DNA of 64,000 bases from contig JAPTJF010000115.1 in NCBI GenBank assembly GCA_029339195.1, positions 100,162 to 164,161 on the forward strand, written 5' to 3'. The DNA comes from Micractinium sp. NFX-FRZ. Taxonomy: Eukaryota > Chlorophyta > Trebouxiophyceae > Chlorellales > Chlorellaceae. Each line of letters opens with the position of its first letter. The stretch's first letter is position 1. The notes beneath the pieces were generated by a model. It was not told where the DNA came from. It worked only from the letters and a program-made list of their open reading frames with translations, and ran no database searches. Made by a program: the position numbers and the translations under genes. Shown here piece by piece: positions 34,454 through 46,812 of this stretch.

Positions 34454-36241
34454 ACCTCCAGAGCTGCCAAACGCGCACGGAGACGTGGCAGATGTGAGGT
34501 GAAGGAGGAGACAGACAGTTGATTGGAGATTTTGGCAGTGAGGGGCCGCGAGGACGTTCTTACTTGGGCGGGCATGCCAACGTGGAGGGCACTGGAGGTG
34601 CCCTGCAGCACCGCCAGGACGCTGCCCCATGGGACGCGCCCCGCTGCCTGTGCAGTGATACGGTCAACGTACTGCGTTCGCTTTGCCAGGCTGTGTGGCA
34701 TTTAGAGAGGCAATCGAAAATGGCGGAGCCCCTTGCTGGAGCTTGCTTCAGGGAGGGGAGGCAGCGGGCTCCCGAGTGTACCAGAGAATACACCCACCCA
34801 CCCAGAGAATGCACCCACCCCCCATCAAGGGCAAGGGAAAAGCCAACCCCCGGGAGCATCCATCATCGATTACCCGGCGACATGATAGGCTTGCATGCTT
34901 AAACACCTGAGGTGGCTCGCCTCTGGCACACCGGGCACGCTTGCGCGCAGGCTCCCGCTCCTCCCGCCGCCCGGCCACCCGGTGTCAGCAGGCTCTGGCA
35001 CCGGTACGGCTGGAATGACCACCCAATGACGAGTCCCCGCCATAGGATCCAATAATTAGTTGCATTTGCCGTACGGCGGGGAGCCCCTGTCACGTGGGTC
35101 GCCTTGCCGCTGGCCAAGTGGCGTCTGCATGCACATGTGCAGGGGGCGCATGGATGGTACCAGTGTGGTGCCCGCCCTGTTGCTGACCCGCCACCGCCCC
35201 AGTGACTTAGAGGCGCTGAGTTACAGGGCTGCATCCGGTGCACATAAGTGCTTTCAACGACGCAAGTGCATGCCGTAGCATGTGCTTGCCGGGGGGGCTG
35301 AGGGTGTGAGGCGGGAGGAGGGCGGGTGATGGCGGGGGTGTGATGAGGGAAGGATCCAGTCTGGATGTGAGCAGAGGGGCGTCAGGAGGCACCCAGCGGG
35401 CGCTTGGTGTGCATGGCTGTATCCCAGGCAGCACGCAGGGCGGCACGCTTTGAGGGGCAGCGCACCGTGTGAAAGGTAAAGGAGGGCCGCTGGAGGGGTG
35501 TGAGCAGTGGAGGGGAGGGGGGGGGGGGGGGACGGCAGCGCAAGAAAAGGGATGCGGAGCAGATGGGCTGTGGCAGATCAGGAATAGGGATGCGGGGCAG
35601 ATGGGCCGTGGCAGCGCAAGAATGGGGGTGCGGGGCAGATGGGCCGTGGCAGCGCAAGAATGGGGGTGCAGGGCAGATGGGCCGTGGCAGCCCAGAGAGC
35701 GGGGACACCTCGACGGGTTGGAGCAGGTGGCAGAACAGTGGTCATGTGGTTTGAAGTGGATCAAGGGCGCAGTGTGATTGGCGCGTCAGCAGGGTAGCCG
35801 AGAAGGGTCATGAATTATGCAGGAAGCAGTGGTGTGGACACGCAGCATGCACCCGTCGGGACGGGGTGTGTAAGAGATTAGAGCACGCAACAAGAGGCGC
35901 TGTCGTGCCAAGCATATGGCTAGTCCACCGGGGCGCCAGTGCCAAAGCCTGTGGGGCCACATATGTTGAGTTTGAGGCAAATGCATGAAGAAAAGGAAAT
36001 TGTATGGGGGCCAGCACCGGTCCCCCGTGCAGCCCGCGTGCACGCTTGAGGCGTCGTCGTTACGTCACGCCATTGCACGCATGGCATGGCAGGCAGCGCG
36101 GCAGAAGGAAGGCCACGGCAGGCTGCTGGGTGCATCAGAGTGGTGGGCTGCAGGGGGAAGCACTGCTGGGTGCAGCGGGCTGGTGGCCTGCAAGGGGACG
36201 TACGTTGAGATTGAGCGCGCCCGGCGGCGGCGCCACTGCTC
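34454..36241. other. intergenic between the two RAF-like kinases
   Basis: 1.8 kb holding the promoter and leader of kinase A and the 3' flank of kinase B. It contains a 38-bp tandem repeat (35545-35695), a G-run near 35519-35532 and a dinucleotide-like stretch of CACCCA near 34790. I see no exon chain or RNA gene. If kinase A starts at 34630 the first ~180 bases are coding. Confidence 0.35.
35545..35695 (+). repeat. 38-bp minisatellite, four copies
   Basis: AGATGGGCYGTGGCAG begins at 35561, 35599, 35637 and 35675, a strict 38-base period. The last three copies are nearly identical, the first is more diverged. Units abut with no unique spacers. Confidence 0.85.
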
Positions 36242-39200
36242 TCACATGACGGTGCAGCAGCCGGCAGAGGCCGCCGGCCCGTGCCGCCCCTCCGCCTCCT
36301 CCACCTCCCCAGACTGCTGCACCTCCTGCAGGCGGGCAGCCACCGCAGCCATGCTGCAGCGGGGAGTTCCGGGAGGAGCAGGGGCAGGTTTTGGGGGGCC
36401 AGGTTGGCAATGCGTGATGGGCGGGGCCGCAGTAGAGTGCAGGCATCAGCACTGCCTTCTCAATGCATGATAGAAAGAAGGGGAGCGTATACTTGTAGTG
36501 CGTGCTTGTGCAGCTCGCAGCCTGACCAGGACACAGACTCATGAGGACACAGCTGGAGGCACACAGCTGCCCTCACCTGGGCCGCTGCTCGGGGCTCTGC
36601 GCCCAGCACTCGCGCACCAGCTGCTGCAGCGCCGGTGGCAGGTCGCCGCTGATGGGCTGGCGGTAGCCGGCAGCCACCTGCGGGGGAGGGCGTGAGGGAA
36701 GCAGTGAGAGGGGGAGGCGTCCGGACGCGGCGAGGCGGCACAGGCAGAGGCGGGCCCGCTGCGCCTGAAGGCCACCAGCCGCCTTGTCGACCAGGCACTC
36801 CCCACCCGCAGCCCTCCGATGGCGTGCCTGCCCGGCACCTGCACTCCTGGGCCCGCCCACCTCGTGTGCATGGTTCTCTGCATCTGCTGCATCCCCCAGG
36901 TACATCAGCTCGGCCACAATCATTTTGCGGTGCAGCAGCTCAAACAGGATGACGCCAAAGCTGCAGGGAGGGGGGGCGGCGGGGGAGGGGGGAGGCAAGG
37001 GGCGGGGATGCGGTGGGCAGGGCGGGAAGGGAGGGCAGGAGAGCAGGGGAGGGGGGCAGGGGCGTGTAGGGGTGAAGGTGCCGGGTCTGGCAGGCAGTGC
37101 AGCAGCATGCTGCCGTGTCGCCTGCTCGCATCACGCAGCTGGTTTAGCGAACACATTTTTTGTCCGCTGCCTGCCACTCCGCCCCCGCCTCCACCCACCT
37201 GAACACATCCACCTTCTCGTTGTACGGCTGGCACTGCAGCACCTCCGGGGCCCTGCAGACGCATGGGTGGGTGGGTGCATGTGGGTGTTGTGTGACAGCC
37301 TGGCCGGTTCAGGGATGCACGGGCGCTGGGGCTGGCGCCGCGGCCGGGTGGTGCGGCCGGGCGCAGCGGCAGCGGTGGGCCAGGCTGCCGCATCCCACCA
37401 ACTGTCCGACTCGCATTGACCTGGAGCCACTTCTGGCACGGGGCTGGCTGGGCACGACTCACGCCACCCCGGCAAGGAGGCCGCAGGCTGGCTGGCCAGA
37501 TCCCCCAAGCAGGCGACCCGCAGGGCAGGGCGGCGCGCCTCGGCGCTCAGCACACACAGCGGGGTGCGCTCACATGTACACATAGGCGCCAGTCTTGCCA
37601 GTCATTGTGTACCTATGCTCCACGCCCCTGTCCCACTGCTCATCCTCTGCCAACAACTGGCGCGCCGCCTGGCTGACGCTGCTGGCAAGCGCCGCCGGCT
37701 GCATGGCGGCTGTGCTACCCGACGTGGGCGAGGAGGTGGCGTGGAGGCGCAGCGCCGCCGCCGCGTCGCCGCCGCCGTGTGTGCTGCCCCCCACGCGGTA
37801 GAACCCCCAGCGTGACTTGCCATCCAGCGGCACCAGCCTGTGCAGCCCAAAGTCGGCCAGCTTGGCGTCCTGCTGCCCTGCCGCCCCGGGCGTCAGCAGC
37901 ACGTTTTCCGACTTGAGGTCGCGGTGGATGATCTGCGGTGGTGTGGGGGAGCGGCATTGAAGGCATGGGGAGAGCGGGTAACACGGAGAACACTTCAATG
38001 TGGGTGGGGCGGAGCTGTAGAGGTGAGAAGACGGCCGGGGCCACAGGCCCGGCGTGCAGGGCTGCACAGCGGCTGCCAGGCACGTGCATCCACACCTCCG
38101 CCCCGGCCGACACCTGCATCCCAGCCTGCCCCCAGCCCCGCCTCTGCTCACCGCGGGTGTGAGGGAGTGCATGAAGGCCAGGCCCTCTGCAATCTGTGCG
38201 CCCCACCGCACAGCATCCGCCAGGCTGTACAGCTTGCGCGTGGGCGTGATCATCTGGTTGAGGATCAGCTTCTTGAGGGTGCCGCCGGCGGCATACTGCG
38301 GCGGGTGAGGTGGGAAGGGGGCAGGGGGCCGGCGGGCAGTGGAGGGGGCTCAGGGGTGAGAAGCAGTGTGGGGTGAGAAGCAGTGGGAAGCAGTGGCAGC
38401 AGGGAGTGGGATGCGGTGGGAGGCAGTGAAGGCAAGGAATGGGAAGGACTGGGAGGCACCGCTGGCAGCAGAGGCAGGGTATGGGCGCTGGTACATCGAT
38501 GTACAGGATATCCTGTACAACAGCATCCCTGCCCTGCCACTTGTGGGCAGTCCGGCAGGTGGCAGGCAGGCGGGCATGTGCTGCCACCAGCCCAAACTCT
38601 GACACCAACCGCACATTGCTCCCCGCCCTGCCTCAGTTCCGCCATGCCCTGGCCCCCGGCCGGCCCTCACCTCCTGCACCAGGTAGAGCGTGCGCCACTG
38701 CGCCTCCAGCGATGTGGCGTCCTGGCAGCCCAGCCCAATGTACTTGATGATGGAGGGGTGAGGCCGCATCTTGATCAGCAGCCGCGCCTCCGTGATGAAG
38801 TTCATGCAGTCGACCTCGGACTCGAGCACGTCAGGCTTCAGCCGCTTGACGGCCACCATGACGGGCCCGGCGGGCCCGGCGCTGCTGCCGCTGCTGCTGC
38901 CCTCGCCTGCGGGCAGCAGCTGCGCCCGCTCCACTTCTGCGGGCAGGGGGATGGGAGTGCAGGCGTGTCAGGCGGTTCAAATGTTGCGGTAGCGGTGACA
39001 TTCTCCTCTGCCGCAGCGGCGAATGCATGACAGCGCCGACGCCATGAGCGTACCGGAAGGGGGTGCCGCCCGGCACCCTGTCGGGCCTCACCTGCAAATG
39101 CCCCCTGCCCAAGCGCCTTGGGCTTCTTGAGGCGGTGTGGCGGGATGAAGGTGGGCCCGCACATGTCTGCAACGTTTGTGCAGCCCAGGGCGTTGGCCAC

Positions 39201-39548
39201 CATGTCGCTAACCGCCGTGCCCTGCCGCCACAGCTCCGGCGCGCCGCCCCTGCCGCCGCTTGGAGCGGTGGAAAGGCCCCCAGCGCTGCGGGCCGTAGAC
39301 AACGGTTGCAGCCCGGAGCCGAAGGGAGACAGTGACGGAGAGGTTTTGCGGCTCTTGTTTGACGCGTCCAGGCCGCCTGCCACGCCCAGAAAAGGCGAAA
39401 GAGCGGGAGTCTGGACTGGAGGCACGTGCTCAGTAGTGACCCCTGAATCCCCCGGGCTGGCGCATGCACTGAACTCCTGCTCCTTCAAGGCTGCGAAAGG
39501 CGACGGCGGCAGCGCCATCCTGCTGCTGGCACGGCGAAGCGCTCCCAC
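36242..39548 (-). CDS. RAF-like (TKL) protein kinase B with C-terminal CaaX box
   Basis: Eight exons, 5' to 3': 39092-39548, 38671-38936, 38152-38295, 37574-37932, 37199-37252, 36861-36960, 36577-36677 and 36242-36353, about 530 residues. It is a tandem paralogue of kinase A, same strand. It shares the N-terminal block VSDMVANALGCTNVADMCG, Gly loop GQGAFAEV, VAVK, IIHRDLKSEN, ADFG, MAPEVL and FGVILFELLHRKMIVAELMY. The DFG-APE interval is ~91 residues, even longer than in A, and here is encoded in one exon where A has an intron. The C-terminal exon is almost identical to A's and also ends GCCTVM. An alternative start Met lies at 39518. Membrane anchoring by prenylation is inferred from the CaaX signature and its conservation in both copies. 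Confidence 0.8.
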
Positions 39549-40051
39549 TGCTACGCTTGCACGGCCGGCGGGGTTGTCAGTCGCTGTGAGAGCATGCGCT
39601 GCTTAATTTACAATCGTGTCGGACGTTAGTCCTGACTTCAGATCCCGCCTGACTTCAGTTCGCGCCGACGACGGCCACGCTGGACCGGCAGTGCCTGGAC
39701 CAGCCGGGTTTGCTTTAGCACTCAGGTGCCCGCTTCCCTTTGGGTTCTACCGCTCGGTATGTTCGCTGGGTCATGCATGAAGCAGGCCGGACATCCAGAG
39801 ACTACGTGTAGCGCCCGGCAGGATGGGCAGTACCAAGACTGCTGCGCCGCGCCACTGACGGCCGATACTCCTCGCCACACCCATGGGCTGGCCAGAGGCT
39901 CGCCACTGGCCCAACTCCCATCTTGCCCACCTCCCACTTGAGGTGGCCCAATAATCTGGTGTGTGGAACAGTGTTCAACTCCATGCTCCTCTTATAATCT
40001 GGGTGCGGAACGCTTTCAACTCTCAAGTCCGAGTCCAATTTCGGCCCCACG
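39549..40051. promoter_or_regulatory. upstream region of kinase B and 3' flank of eL43 gene
   Basis: About 500 bases with no supported gene. Both flanking genes are on the minus strand, so this holds the promoter of kinase B and the 3' end of the ribosomal protein gene. Confidence 0.35.
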
Positions 40052-40056
40052 TTACA
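40052..40056 (-). terminator. candidate TGTAA polyadenylation signal of eL43 gene
   Basis: TGTAA on the minus strand 122 bases after the eL43 stop codon. Confidence 0.45.
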
Positions 40057-40177
40057 TGGGTGTCTGTGTGTGCGTACGGGAGAAGCAATGACCGGGTGGC
40101 GTGCCGCTAGCAGTGCGCAGGCGCCCGCCGGCTGGCACGGGCGCTGGGCTGGCCTGCTGGCTGGCTGGCTTGGCTGT

Positions 40178-41811
<1,634 letters not shown>

Positions 41812-42014
41812 GGTTGCGGATGCTCCTCCACCGCCGGCAACCGTGAGAGAGGCCGGAGCAGGCGGGAGCGCTGCCTACATGCTGCTTGATGCCAGGGTCG
41901 CCATGCACAGCACTCGCCCCATCGGCTGGCGCTCACTCCCTCATCGCGCCTCCTCAACGCCCGCAAATTTCCCCTGCGTGCCCCGTCTGGTTGCTGCACA
42001 GACTAGCGGGCACA
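41812..42014. promoter_or_regulatory. 203-bp divergent promoter, eL43 / chloroplast uL10
   Basis: Only 203 bases separate the two start codons on opposite strands, so promoters and leaders of a cytosolic and a plastid ribosomal protein gene overlap here. I recognise no TATA box or named element. Confidence 0.5.
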
Positions 42015-44348
42015 ATGGCGTCGGCGGTGGCGGGCAGCAGGTGAGAGGCGGGGCTTGCACCACAAACGCTGCTCCGGAGGTCCTATGGGTGATACATTGC
42101 ACACAATAATGCTCACCGCGCGCCTCCGACTGTCCCGCAGGTGCCTGACGGCCAGCAGCAGCAGCATGACCTCCAAGGCAGCAGTGTCGCAGCGTGCGGC
42201 CTTCGTGCCCGCACAGCGGGCGGTGCAGCAGCGCCGTGGCAGCATGCAGGTGCGTGGAGCGGCTGACATGAGGGCGGGGGAGTGGCCTGCTGGGCGGGCG
42301 GCGGCGGCTGCAGAAGCCAGGCGGGCGGTGGCGGCAGCGCCGCTCCTCGCTTGCCTTGCACTACTCTCGCACCTTGCGCCGCGCGCCCACCCCCCTCGTG
42401 CCGCCCGCCTGCGCGGTACGCACGCTTCCCTTTGTGCAGATACAGAATGCGCTGTCCCGGCAACGCAAGGAGGAGACTGTGGCGGTGCTGGAGGAGCTGC
42501 TGCAGAAGAGCGCCGTCGTGGTGGGGCTGCGGTACCAGGGGCTGAGCGTCAAGCAGATCCAGGAGTTCCGCCGCAGCCTGCCCGCCGACTCCAAGATGCT
42601 GGTGTGCAAGAACACGCTGATGCGCGTGGCGGTGGACAAGGTGGAGGGGTGGGAGACCCTCAAGCCCGCCACCTATGGGGACAACGCCTGGCTGTTTGTG
42701 AACGAGGAGGTGAGGGGGAGAGGGGTGCTGATGTGGGCTGTTGGGTGCAGGGGCGCGCGTGGGTGTGCTGTTTACAAGTGATGGGTGGCTGCACGAGGGG
42801 ATGAGCTTGGCGGTGGACGCTGCTGGGCATGAGTGACGCGAGCATGCAGCGCCGCGCGGGGCGGGCTTTCAAAATTTTGAACGTGCCAGCACTTGCGCCC
42901 CCTGCCCGGCTGCTGGCGGCTGTGTACACCTGCAGTCCATCTATGTCTGTTGTCAAGGTGCACACGCAGCATGGCAGCTCAGCGCATGCATGTGTGCATC
43001 ACGCACGCGCATGCATGCGTGTACTGCTTTGCGCTACAATGCGGCGCGTGCACATGCATGCGTGCCCCACACACAGTTTCCGTGCATCTCTCGACACATC
43101 CCGGCAGCGCACACCAGCCTCTGCCTTTCTGTGCGCCCCTTCCAGCTCCTCCTCCGCCTCCACATGCCTGCATCCATTGCCGCGCCTGCCACACGTGCTC
43201 CCTCCCAACCCCCGCACACCACCCTGCTTCCCTCCCTACCATTCTCTCCTCTGTGTGTCCTGCCCACCACCACCCACTTACCTGCTTGTCTCCTCCTCTG
43301 TGTGTGCCGCCAGGTCATCGCCGACTCGATCAAGGCGTATGTGGCGTTTGAGAAGAAGCTGGTGGATGCGCTGCCCAAGGATGAGCGCGCCACCGCGCGG
43401 CCCATCGATATCAGGTGGGTGGCTGGGTGGGCGGGCGGCCGGACGGTACCGCCTTGCTCGCTTGCGGGGGGAGTAAGCTAGGGCGGCCCCACGCAGCAAG
43501 CCAGAGGCCGGGTAGCAGGCAGTTGGCAGGCTGCAAGCGGCATGATGCTCATCTTTTTCTATTACCGTCCCAACGAAACCGAGCAGTTGCCTGTGGGTAT
43601 TTTTCGCGCTGGCTCACCGGCTGCAGCGCCAGGCTGCCTGTTGCACAGCATGCCGCGCCCGGCTGCGCCCGGCTGCTGCAGCGGCGGCGTCGAGGGCGGC
43701 ACGCCGCTGCACCCCCTGGACGTGTTACCTCACCATACCGCGTACTTCCCTGTGTTGCTCACTCAACTTCTTGCTGCATCCTCTGCCTGCCTGCAGCGGC
43801 GGCGTGATGGACGGCAAGCTGATGGACTATCTGGAGGTGAAGAAGCTGGAGAAGCTGCCCACCAAGCTGGAGCTGATTGCCACCATTGCGCGCCTCATCA
43901 ACCAGGTGGGGTGCCGGCGACAGAGGGGCAGCTGACGGGAGGCTGAGAGGGCCAAAGGGCACTGGGTGGTTGGGGCTCAGGGTTGCGTGGGCACCTCGAC
44001 GGCTGAGCAGCTGGGCGCTTGCCAAGGCGCCTGCCATGCAGCCAGTCCAACCAAGCCAGCATGACTTGAGGCGCGCAAGGAGGGGCGCTCACTCAGCGGC
44101 CCTCCCCTGCCAGCTGCGCTGCTGTCTACCCGAGCCTCCCTTTTGACATCTGCCTGTGCTCCTCCCCGCCCTCCTGCCCTGCCCGCCCCCCTCTCCCTCT
44201 CCATCTGTTTCAGGTGCCCACCAAGGTGGCCCGCGGCATCAACCAGGTCCCCACCAAGCTGGCATACGGCGTCAAGGCGCTGGCCGATGGCGACGACAAC
44301 AAGGACCTGGTGGTCGGAGACATCTTCCCCAAGCCCGAGTCCGCATAA
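42015..44348 (+). CDS. RPL10: chloroplast 50S ribosomal protein uL10 (L10)
   Basis: Six exons: 42015-42040, 42141-42249, 42440-42709, 43314-43414, 43797-43905 and 44214-44348, giving 249 residues. The first ~45 residues (MASAVAGSRCLTASSSSM...) are rich in Ser/Ala/Arg with no acidic residue, a typical chloroplast transit peptide. The mature part is bacterial-type L10: RKEETVAVLEELLQKSAVVV, LRYQGLSVKQIQEFRR, MLVCKNTLMRVAVD, AIARLINQ-type helices. In the ribosome uL10 carries the bL12 stalk dimers that recruit translation factors. NQVPTK occurs twice near the C-terminus (NQVPTKVARGINQVPTKLA), a small internal duplication. A TGTAA follows at 44623. Confidence 0.9.
43682..43824 (+). repeat. duplicated acceptor plus exon start in uL10c intron
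   Basis: The exon starting at 43797 (CGGCGGCGTGATGGACGGCA) has a similar sequence after a CTGCAG acceptor at 43682, 115 bases upstream. Identity is moderate and the region is GC-rich, so this is weaker than the others. Confidence 0.45.
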
Positions 44349-44966
44349 ACTGACAGCTGCTGCAGCCTGTGCGGCAGGCAGCAACAGCGGCAGCCGGCCG
44401 GTGCGCAAGTGATGCCACGGCGCGCCGCCGCCGCTGGCTGCATTGGCTGGCGGCGCGGTGCGTCGCCGCGCCGGCGGCCGCAAGTGCGTGGGAGGGCTCG
44501 GCGCGCCGTGCCGCGCGCCTGCCCTGGGTCAATTTGCTTTAGGCTTTGCTTTACCCTTTCAGCAGTTCCTCTCTCCTCTCCAGCCCTGCGCCACCATCAG
44601 ACCACCCGTGGTAGCAGGCCCCTGTAAGCACCCCTCTCTGCGCGCCTCCGCTGTACGGCCTCGCATCTCAGTTGGGCAGGATTGAACAAGGAGAGCGCGG
44701 CAGCGCAGGAGCGTGGACAGAGGAAGCAGGGGCAAAGGGAGCACCAAGGAGAGCGGTGGCACAGGTGGGTGGAGCTGAAAGCGGATCAGATGAGCGGAGC
44801 AGCAAGGCACAGCAGGGAGCAACAACTGGCACAGAAATGGGACAGCAATGACGCACGGCAACTTGGAGAACGAAAGTAAGTAGCAATTCAATACGCATGC
44901 ATTCAAAATCAGGCAAGTGGGATTCAAAAATCAGGCCAGTGTGTTGGGGAACACTCTTGGTTAGGA
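44349..44966. other. convergent intergenic, uL10c / membrane protein
   Basis: Two 3' flanks meet. Apart from TGTAA at 44623-44627 for the plus-strand gene I see nothing coding. The stretch 44690-44950 is purine-rich and less GC-rich. Confidence 0.35.
44623..44627 (+). terminator. candidate TGTAA polyadenylation signal of uL10c gene
   Basis: TGTAA 275 bases after the stop codon. Confidence 0.4.
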
Positions 44967-46514
44967 TCACTCTTGGATGCGGCCCAAGCCTTCCGGCTCT
45001 GCCTGCGAGTGCAGAAGCGACTGCTGCGAGGGGCGTGTGTTCATCATGCTGCCGCCCTGCACCTCCTGCCCCCAGCCGCTCAAGCCGCTGAGCGGGGCCA
45101 CAGGGCTGTCGCGCCAGCTGTGCATGCCGCCGTGGCTGCTGCCCTCCCAGTGCTGCCCTCCCGGGGCGGCACTGCTCTCATAGCCCCCAGCTGCAGCTGC
45201 TGACATGGAGCTGCCGGCCTGGGCAGGGTCCACAAAGCTTGCGAGGCGGGACAGGCGCGACGGCGTCCTCCGTATGCCGTGGTGCGCTGCCCCGCCGCTG
45301 CCTGTGAAGCTGCCTGCTGGGCCTGTGAAGCTGCCTGTGGCAGGCGACGCTGCTGCCTCTCCAGCGCTGATGCCGCCACCCACCCCGCCCAGGCTGGACC
45401 AGTCCCAGGGGACGAACACCGGGTTGGCATGCACCTCTGCCTGCAGCTGCTGCCCCGTTGGCGTGTTGTGCTGCGGCGGCAGCGGCAGGCGGCGTGATGA
45501 GGCCGGCTGCAGCAGCGCCGTCGGCGGGGTGACACTTTCGGACATGGAGGTGTGCCGTGAACCCGGGGAGGTGCTGTGGGCGATGCCCAGCTGGCTCCAC
45601 GTCAAGGCTCGCGTCTGTGGCGGCAGCAGGCAGGGCACCTCCCCCTTCTGAGACTCCAAGTCGGCGGCGCAGTAGCGCCCCGCCCTGCCGCCGGCGCCGC
45701 CCAGCACCACATCCGCTGCGCCAATGGCGTCTGCGGCGCCCTCCTGGCCGCGCGTGCGCCCCCGCCCCCAGGCGCGCACCATGTCACGCACAGCAGGCCA
45801 GCCTCGGAGGTGGTGGGGCGCCGCCCCTTGCGGCAAGCCGCCGCCAACGGCGGCAGTGGCAGCAGCGGCGGTGCTGACGCTGGCAGCACCTGTGGTGGAG
45901 GTCCATGTGGGGGTTCTACTCAGGCTGCCACCCAAGCTGCCTGGCTGCAGCTGGCTGAGCGGCACAGGCGGCGGCCGCAGCTGGTGCTGCACCGCTGGCG
46001 CCAGCGACGGCGCCTCGCTGGCGTGGCTCCATGGCGAGCCCGCCGTCAGCGCCTCCAAGTGGGCAGCTGCTGCAGCGGGGGAGCGTGGGGAACGCGGCAC
46101 CCCCACCTCCTCTGGCGCCAGCGTGGGCGGCAGGAAGGCGGCGGGCAGCGTGGGCCGCCATCTGCCAGGCTTGGCCAGAGGGCGCAGACGGAAGTCCTTG
46201 TCGGCTGCTGCCGCCTTGTAGAGCTGTGCTGCTACCGTAAGCAGTGCTGCGCGCTGCGCTGCCTCTGGGTCGGCTCCCAGGCAGCAGCAGGCGCAGCGCA
46301 TGCGCTGCCGCAGTTTGTAAGCTACATATGCCAGGAACAGCACCGTGCCGGCCACTGCAGAAAGCAGGGATTTGCACAAGGCGCTGGGATCGGTTGTTTG
46401 CATCAGCAGGGCAGCGGGGCAGCTGCCTGACAACCAGGAGATGGGCTGCAGCGGCGGCGCTCGCTGCGGCGGGGGGTTGAGCCATGCGGGCCATGTGGCT
46501 GTGTCGGGGCGCAC
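44967..46514 (-). CDS. single-pass membrane protein of unknown function
   Basis: One uninterrupted frame of 515 residues, the only clear intronless gene here. I do not recognise a family. Residues ~46-68 (CKSLLSAVAGTVLFLAYVAY) form one hydrophobic helix, followed at once by basic and Cys-rich sequence (KLRQRMRCACCC) that could be palmitoylated and, by the positive-inside rule, would face the cytosol. The remaining ~440 residues are Ser/Pro/Ala/Gly-rich, disordered, with scattered short conserved-looking blocks (DKDFRLRPLAKPGRW; LESQKGEVPCLL). There is no cleavable signal peptide in the chosen start; an alternative Met at residue 38 sits just before the helix. Its start faces the CDKD start 298 bases away. 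The long frame together with a sensible membrane segment argues it is real. Confidence 0.65.
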   Translation of the reverse strand: MRPDTATWPAWLNPPPQRAPPLQPISWLSGSCPAALLMQTTDPSALCKSLLSAVAGTVLFLAYVAYKLRQRMRCACCCLGADPEAAQRAALLTVAAQLYKAAAADKDFRLRPLAKPGRWRPTLPAAFLPPTLAPEEVGVPRSPRSPAAAAAHLEALTAGSPWSHASEAPSLAPAVQHQLRPPPVPLSQLQPGSLGGSLSRTPTWTSTTGAASVSTAAAATAAVGGGLPQGAAPHHLRGWPAVRDMVRAWGRGRTRGQEGAADAIGAADVVLGGAGGRAGRYCAADLESQKGEVPCLLPPQTRALTWSQLGIAHSTSPGSRHTSMSESVTPPTALLQPASSRRLPLPPQHNTPTGQQLQAEVHANPVFVPWDWSSLGGVGGGISAGEAAASPATGSFTGPAGSFTGSGGAAHHGIRRTPSRLSRLASFVDPAQAGSSMSAAAAGGYESSAAPGGQHWEGSSHGGMHSWRDSPVAPLSGLSGWGQEVQGGSMMNTRPSQQSLLHSQAEPEGLGRIQE

Positions 46515-46812
46515 CGATGCATGCCAGCGCTATCAGGCGGGTGGTTTCAGAGGACGTGGTGGGTCCAGTGGCCGCTGCGACAACCGCCAGCACGCCGCCT
46601 TCCGTTTTGGGCAGTTTCCCCATTGGGGTGCCGCCCTGCGGCGCCAACTAGCCTTGAAACGGGCTTGAAACCGAAAATGGGAATGTGGGGAGTCGGTCGC
46701 AAGCGAAACGGAGCCTTGGCGGAAAGTTGCGCCTGCCAGCTAGAGCCAGCCTGGCCAAGGCCCACAAGCGACATACGGAGGCCCTGCGACTGATCCACAG
46801 TCTGAAGGCACA
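46515..46812. promoter_or_regulatory. divergent promoter, membrane protein / CDKD
   Basis: 298 bases between two outward-facing start codons. No named element recognised. Confidence 0.4.

Noticed and set aside
35545..35695. CRISPR-like array
   Set aside because: Units are contiguous with no unique spacers, and the DNA is eukaryotic nuclear.
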